This document shows positions 4,982 through 6,278 of a DNA stretch of 6,278 nt, piece by piece. This stretch comes from Kitasatospora sp040298565 (GTDB lineage: Bacteria > Actinomycetota > Actinomycetes > Streptomycetales > Streptomycetaceae): assembly GCF_040298565.1 (NCBI RefSeq), contig NZ_JBEPAK010000333.1, positions 1-6,278 of the forward strand, read 5' to 3'. The notes under the pieces were generated by a model that did no database searches, was not told the origin of the DNA, and saw only the letters and a list, made by a program, of their open reading frames with translations. How positions within the stretch are numbered: position 1 is the first letter of the stretch; every line of letters starts with the position of its first letter. The position numbers were made by a program, and so were the translations under genes.

Positions 4982-6166
4982 GTGACCACCACCCTCACCG
5001 AGACCCACGGCGTCGACCCCACTCCGACGCCGCTCGCTCTGCTGCTGCTCGGCCGGGAGGCCGACCCGAACAGCGAGCGCGGCGTCGAGTGCCCCGGCGA
5101 CCTCCCGCCGGCCTCCGACCCCGACCTCGTCGAGCGCGCCCGCGCGGCCAAGGCCGCGCTCGGCGACCGCGTCTTCATCCTCGGGCACCACTACCAGCGC
5201 GACGAGGTCATCGAGTTCGCCGACGTCACCGGCGACTCCTTCAAGCTCGCGCGCGACGCGGCGGCCCGCCCCGAGGCCGAGTACATCGTCTTCTGCGGCG
5301 TGCACTTCATGGCAGAGTCCGCGGACATCCTCACCAGCGACCGGCAGCAGGTCGTCCTCCCGGACCTCGCGGCCGGCTGCTCGATGGCCGACATGGCCAC
5401 CGCCGAGCAGGTCGCCGAGTGCTGGGACGCGCTGACGGACGCCGGCATAGCCGACGTGACCGTGCCGGTCTCGTACATGAACTCCTCCGCCGACATCAAG
5501 GCCTTCACCGGCAAGCACGGCGGCCTCATCTGCACCTCCTCCAACGCCAAGCGCGCCCTGGAGTGGGCCTTCGAGCAGGGCGAGAAGGTGCTCTTCCTGC
5601 CGGACCAGCACCTCGGCCGCAACACCGCGGTGCGGGACATGGGCTTCTCGCTGGACGACTGCGTCGTCTACAACCCGCACAAGCCGAACGGCGGCCTGAC
5701 CGCCGAGCAGCTGCGGGACGCCAAGATGATCCTCTGGCGCGGGCACTGCTCGGTGCACGGCCGGTTCAACCTGGACTCCGTCAACGACGTCCGCGAGCGG
5801 ATCCCCGGCGTGACCGTCCTGGTGCACCCCGAGTGCAAGCACGAGGTCGTCGCGGCCGCCGACATGGTGGGCTCGACCGAGTACATCATCAAGGCCCTGG
5901 ACGCCGCCGAGCCCGGCTCCAAGTGGGCCATCGGCACCGAGCTGAACCTCGTCCGCCGCCTGGCCAAGGCGCACCCGGACAAGGAGATCGTCTTCCTGGA
6001 CCGCACGGTCTGCTTCTGCTCCACCATGAACCGGATCGACCTGCCGCACCTGGTCTGGGCGCTGGAGTCGCTGGTCGACGGCCGGGTGCCGAACGTGATC
6101 ACCGTGGACCCGGAGACCGAGAAGTACGCCAAGGCCGCCCTCGACCGGATGCTGGCCCTCCCGTAG
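4982..6166 (+). CDS. nadA: Quinolinate synthase A
   Basis: NadA condenses iminoaspartate with dihydroxyacetone phosphate to quinolinate, the second step of de novo NAD synthesis, using a [4Fe-4S] cluster in which one iron acts as Lewis acid. The 394-residue product is full length. Three cysteines sit in the expected triad: C105 in FCGVHFMAE, C256 in WRGHCSVHGRF, and C346 in CFCSTMN. Substrate-pocket motifs are also present: LGHHYQ (67-72), GDSFKLA (84-90), VPVSYMNSSADIKA (161-174), CTSSNA (184-189), HPEC (282-285) and GSTEYI (297-302). It starts at GTG, with AGAAGGG upstream. The first 45 residues are a poorly conserved, proline-rich extension. The gene is transcribed away from the oxidoreductase under a palindrome-containing promoter and is followed by two hairpins, so it seems to be a single-gene unit. 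The partner nadB and the next-step nadC are not seen in the window. The enzyme is oxygen sensitive, giving a functional link to the Fe-S carrier gene. Confidence 0.97.
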   Translation: MTTTLTETHGVDPTPTPLALLLLGREADPNSERGVECPGDLPPASDPDLVERARAAKAALGDRVFILGHHYQRDEVIEFADVTGDSFKLARDAAARPEAEYIVFCGVHFMAESADILTSDRQQVVLPDLAAGCSMADMATAEQVAECWDALTDAGIADVTVPVSYMNSSADIKAFTGKHGGLICTSSNAKRALEWAFEQGEKVLFLPDQHLGRNTAVRDMGFSLDDCVVYNPHKPNGGLTAEQLRDAKMILWRGHCSVHGRFNLDSVNDVRERIPGVTVLVHPECKHEVVAAADMVGSTEYIIKALDAAEPGSKWAIGTELNLVRRLAKAHPDKEIVFLDRTVCFCSTMNRIDLPHLVWALESLVDGRVPNVITVDPETEKYAKAALDRMLALP

Positions 6167-6175
6167 CCCGACGCC

Positions 6176-6207
6176 CGCCCGCCCGCCTGCCCGGAGGCGA
6201 GCGGGCG
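6176..6207 (+). terminator. Terminator hairpin downstream of nadA
   Basis: CGCCCGC-C-CGCCT (6176-6188) pairs with AGGCG-A-GCGGGCG (6195-6207), giving 12 base pairs with one C/A mismatch around a 6-nt GCCCGG loop. It starts 10 nt after the nadA stop. There is no U-tract, as is usual in streptomycetes. Confidence 0.7.
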
Positions 6208-6211
6208 ACCC

Positions 6212-6231
6212 CGCCCCGAGCCGAAGGGGCG
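6212..6231 (+). terminator. Second hairpin downstream of nadA
   Basis: CGCCCC and GGGGCG pair around an 8-nt loop, 4 nt after the first hairpin. Together they may form a tandem terminator. The remaining 47 nt to the window end are purine-rich (GGGAG, GAGGAGG) and show no start codon or gene. Confidence 0.45.
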
Positions 6232-6278
6232 CGCCGGTGCCGAAAGGGAGAAGCGAGGAGGCCCCGAGGGACGAGGGG

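Noticed and set aside
4892..6049. Minus-strand open frame of 385 codons opposite nadA
   Set aside because: It is fully antisense to a confident nadA. The product is G/V/A/L/D-rich with no recognisable motif, and its frame runs into the intergenic operator region.
6232..6278. Start of another gene at the right edge, suggested by GAGGAGG
   Set aside because: No start codon follows within the window, so nothing can be annotated.

Overview
The window is very GC-rich, with strong G/C bias at third codon positions, GTG starts, few T-tailed terminators and large antisense open frames. Its proteins look typical of Streptomyces, Kitasatospora and close relatives, so it is most likely a chromosomal segment of a streptomycete actinobacterium. 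I see no mobile element, CRISPR array, tRNA, rRNA or phage gene.

Layout from left to right: (1) 33-386, minus, an A-type iron-sulfur carrier of the ErpA/HesB/IscA family. (2) 633-1505, plus, a GNAT acetyltransferase with a probable degenerate second GNAT-like half, divergent from the carrier across a 246-nt gap that holds a 9-bp inverted repeat. (3) 1579-2946, minus, a group II PLP-dependent amino acid decarboxylase, convergent with the GNAT gene and separated from it by a strong hairpin. (4) 3132-3596, minus, an Lrp/AsnC regulator directly upstream of the decarboxylase and its most plausible local controller. (5) 3839-4774, minus, a zinc-free quinone-oxidoreductase-type NADP-dependent oxidoreductase. 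(6) 4982-6166, plus, quinolinate synthase NadA, transcribed divergently from the oxidoreductase. A 10-bp-arm inverted repeat sits exactly where the nadA promoter should be. Two hairpins follow nadA, so it is probably monocistronic; nadB and nadC are not adjacent downstream in this window.

How the genes relate: NadA needs an oxygen-sensitive [4Fe-4S] cluster to make quinolinate for NAD, and the ErpA-type carrier delivers clusters to such enzymes. Their shared neighbourhood is functionally sensible, although four other genes lie between them. The Lrp regulator and decarboxylase form a plausible amino-acid-responsive pair with unknown substrate. The GNAT protein and the oxidoreductase are generic family members without a defined substrate.

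I did not find a clearly new multi-gene system. The most interesting non-coding signals are the palindrome over the nadA promoter, the repeat-flanked palindrome upstream of the Lrp gene, and the inverted repeat upstream of the Fe-S carrier. Each is a candidate operator that can be tested by comparison with related genomes.
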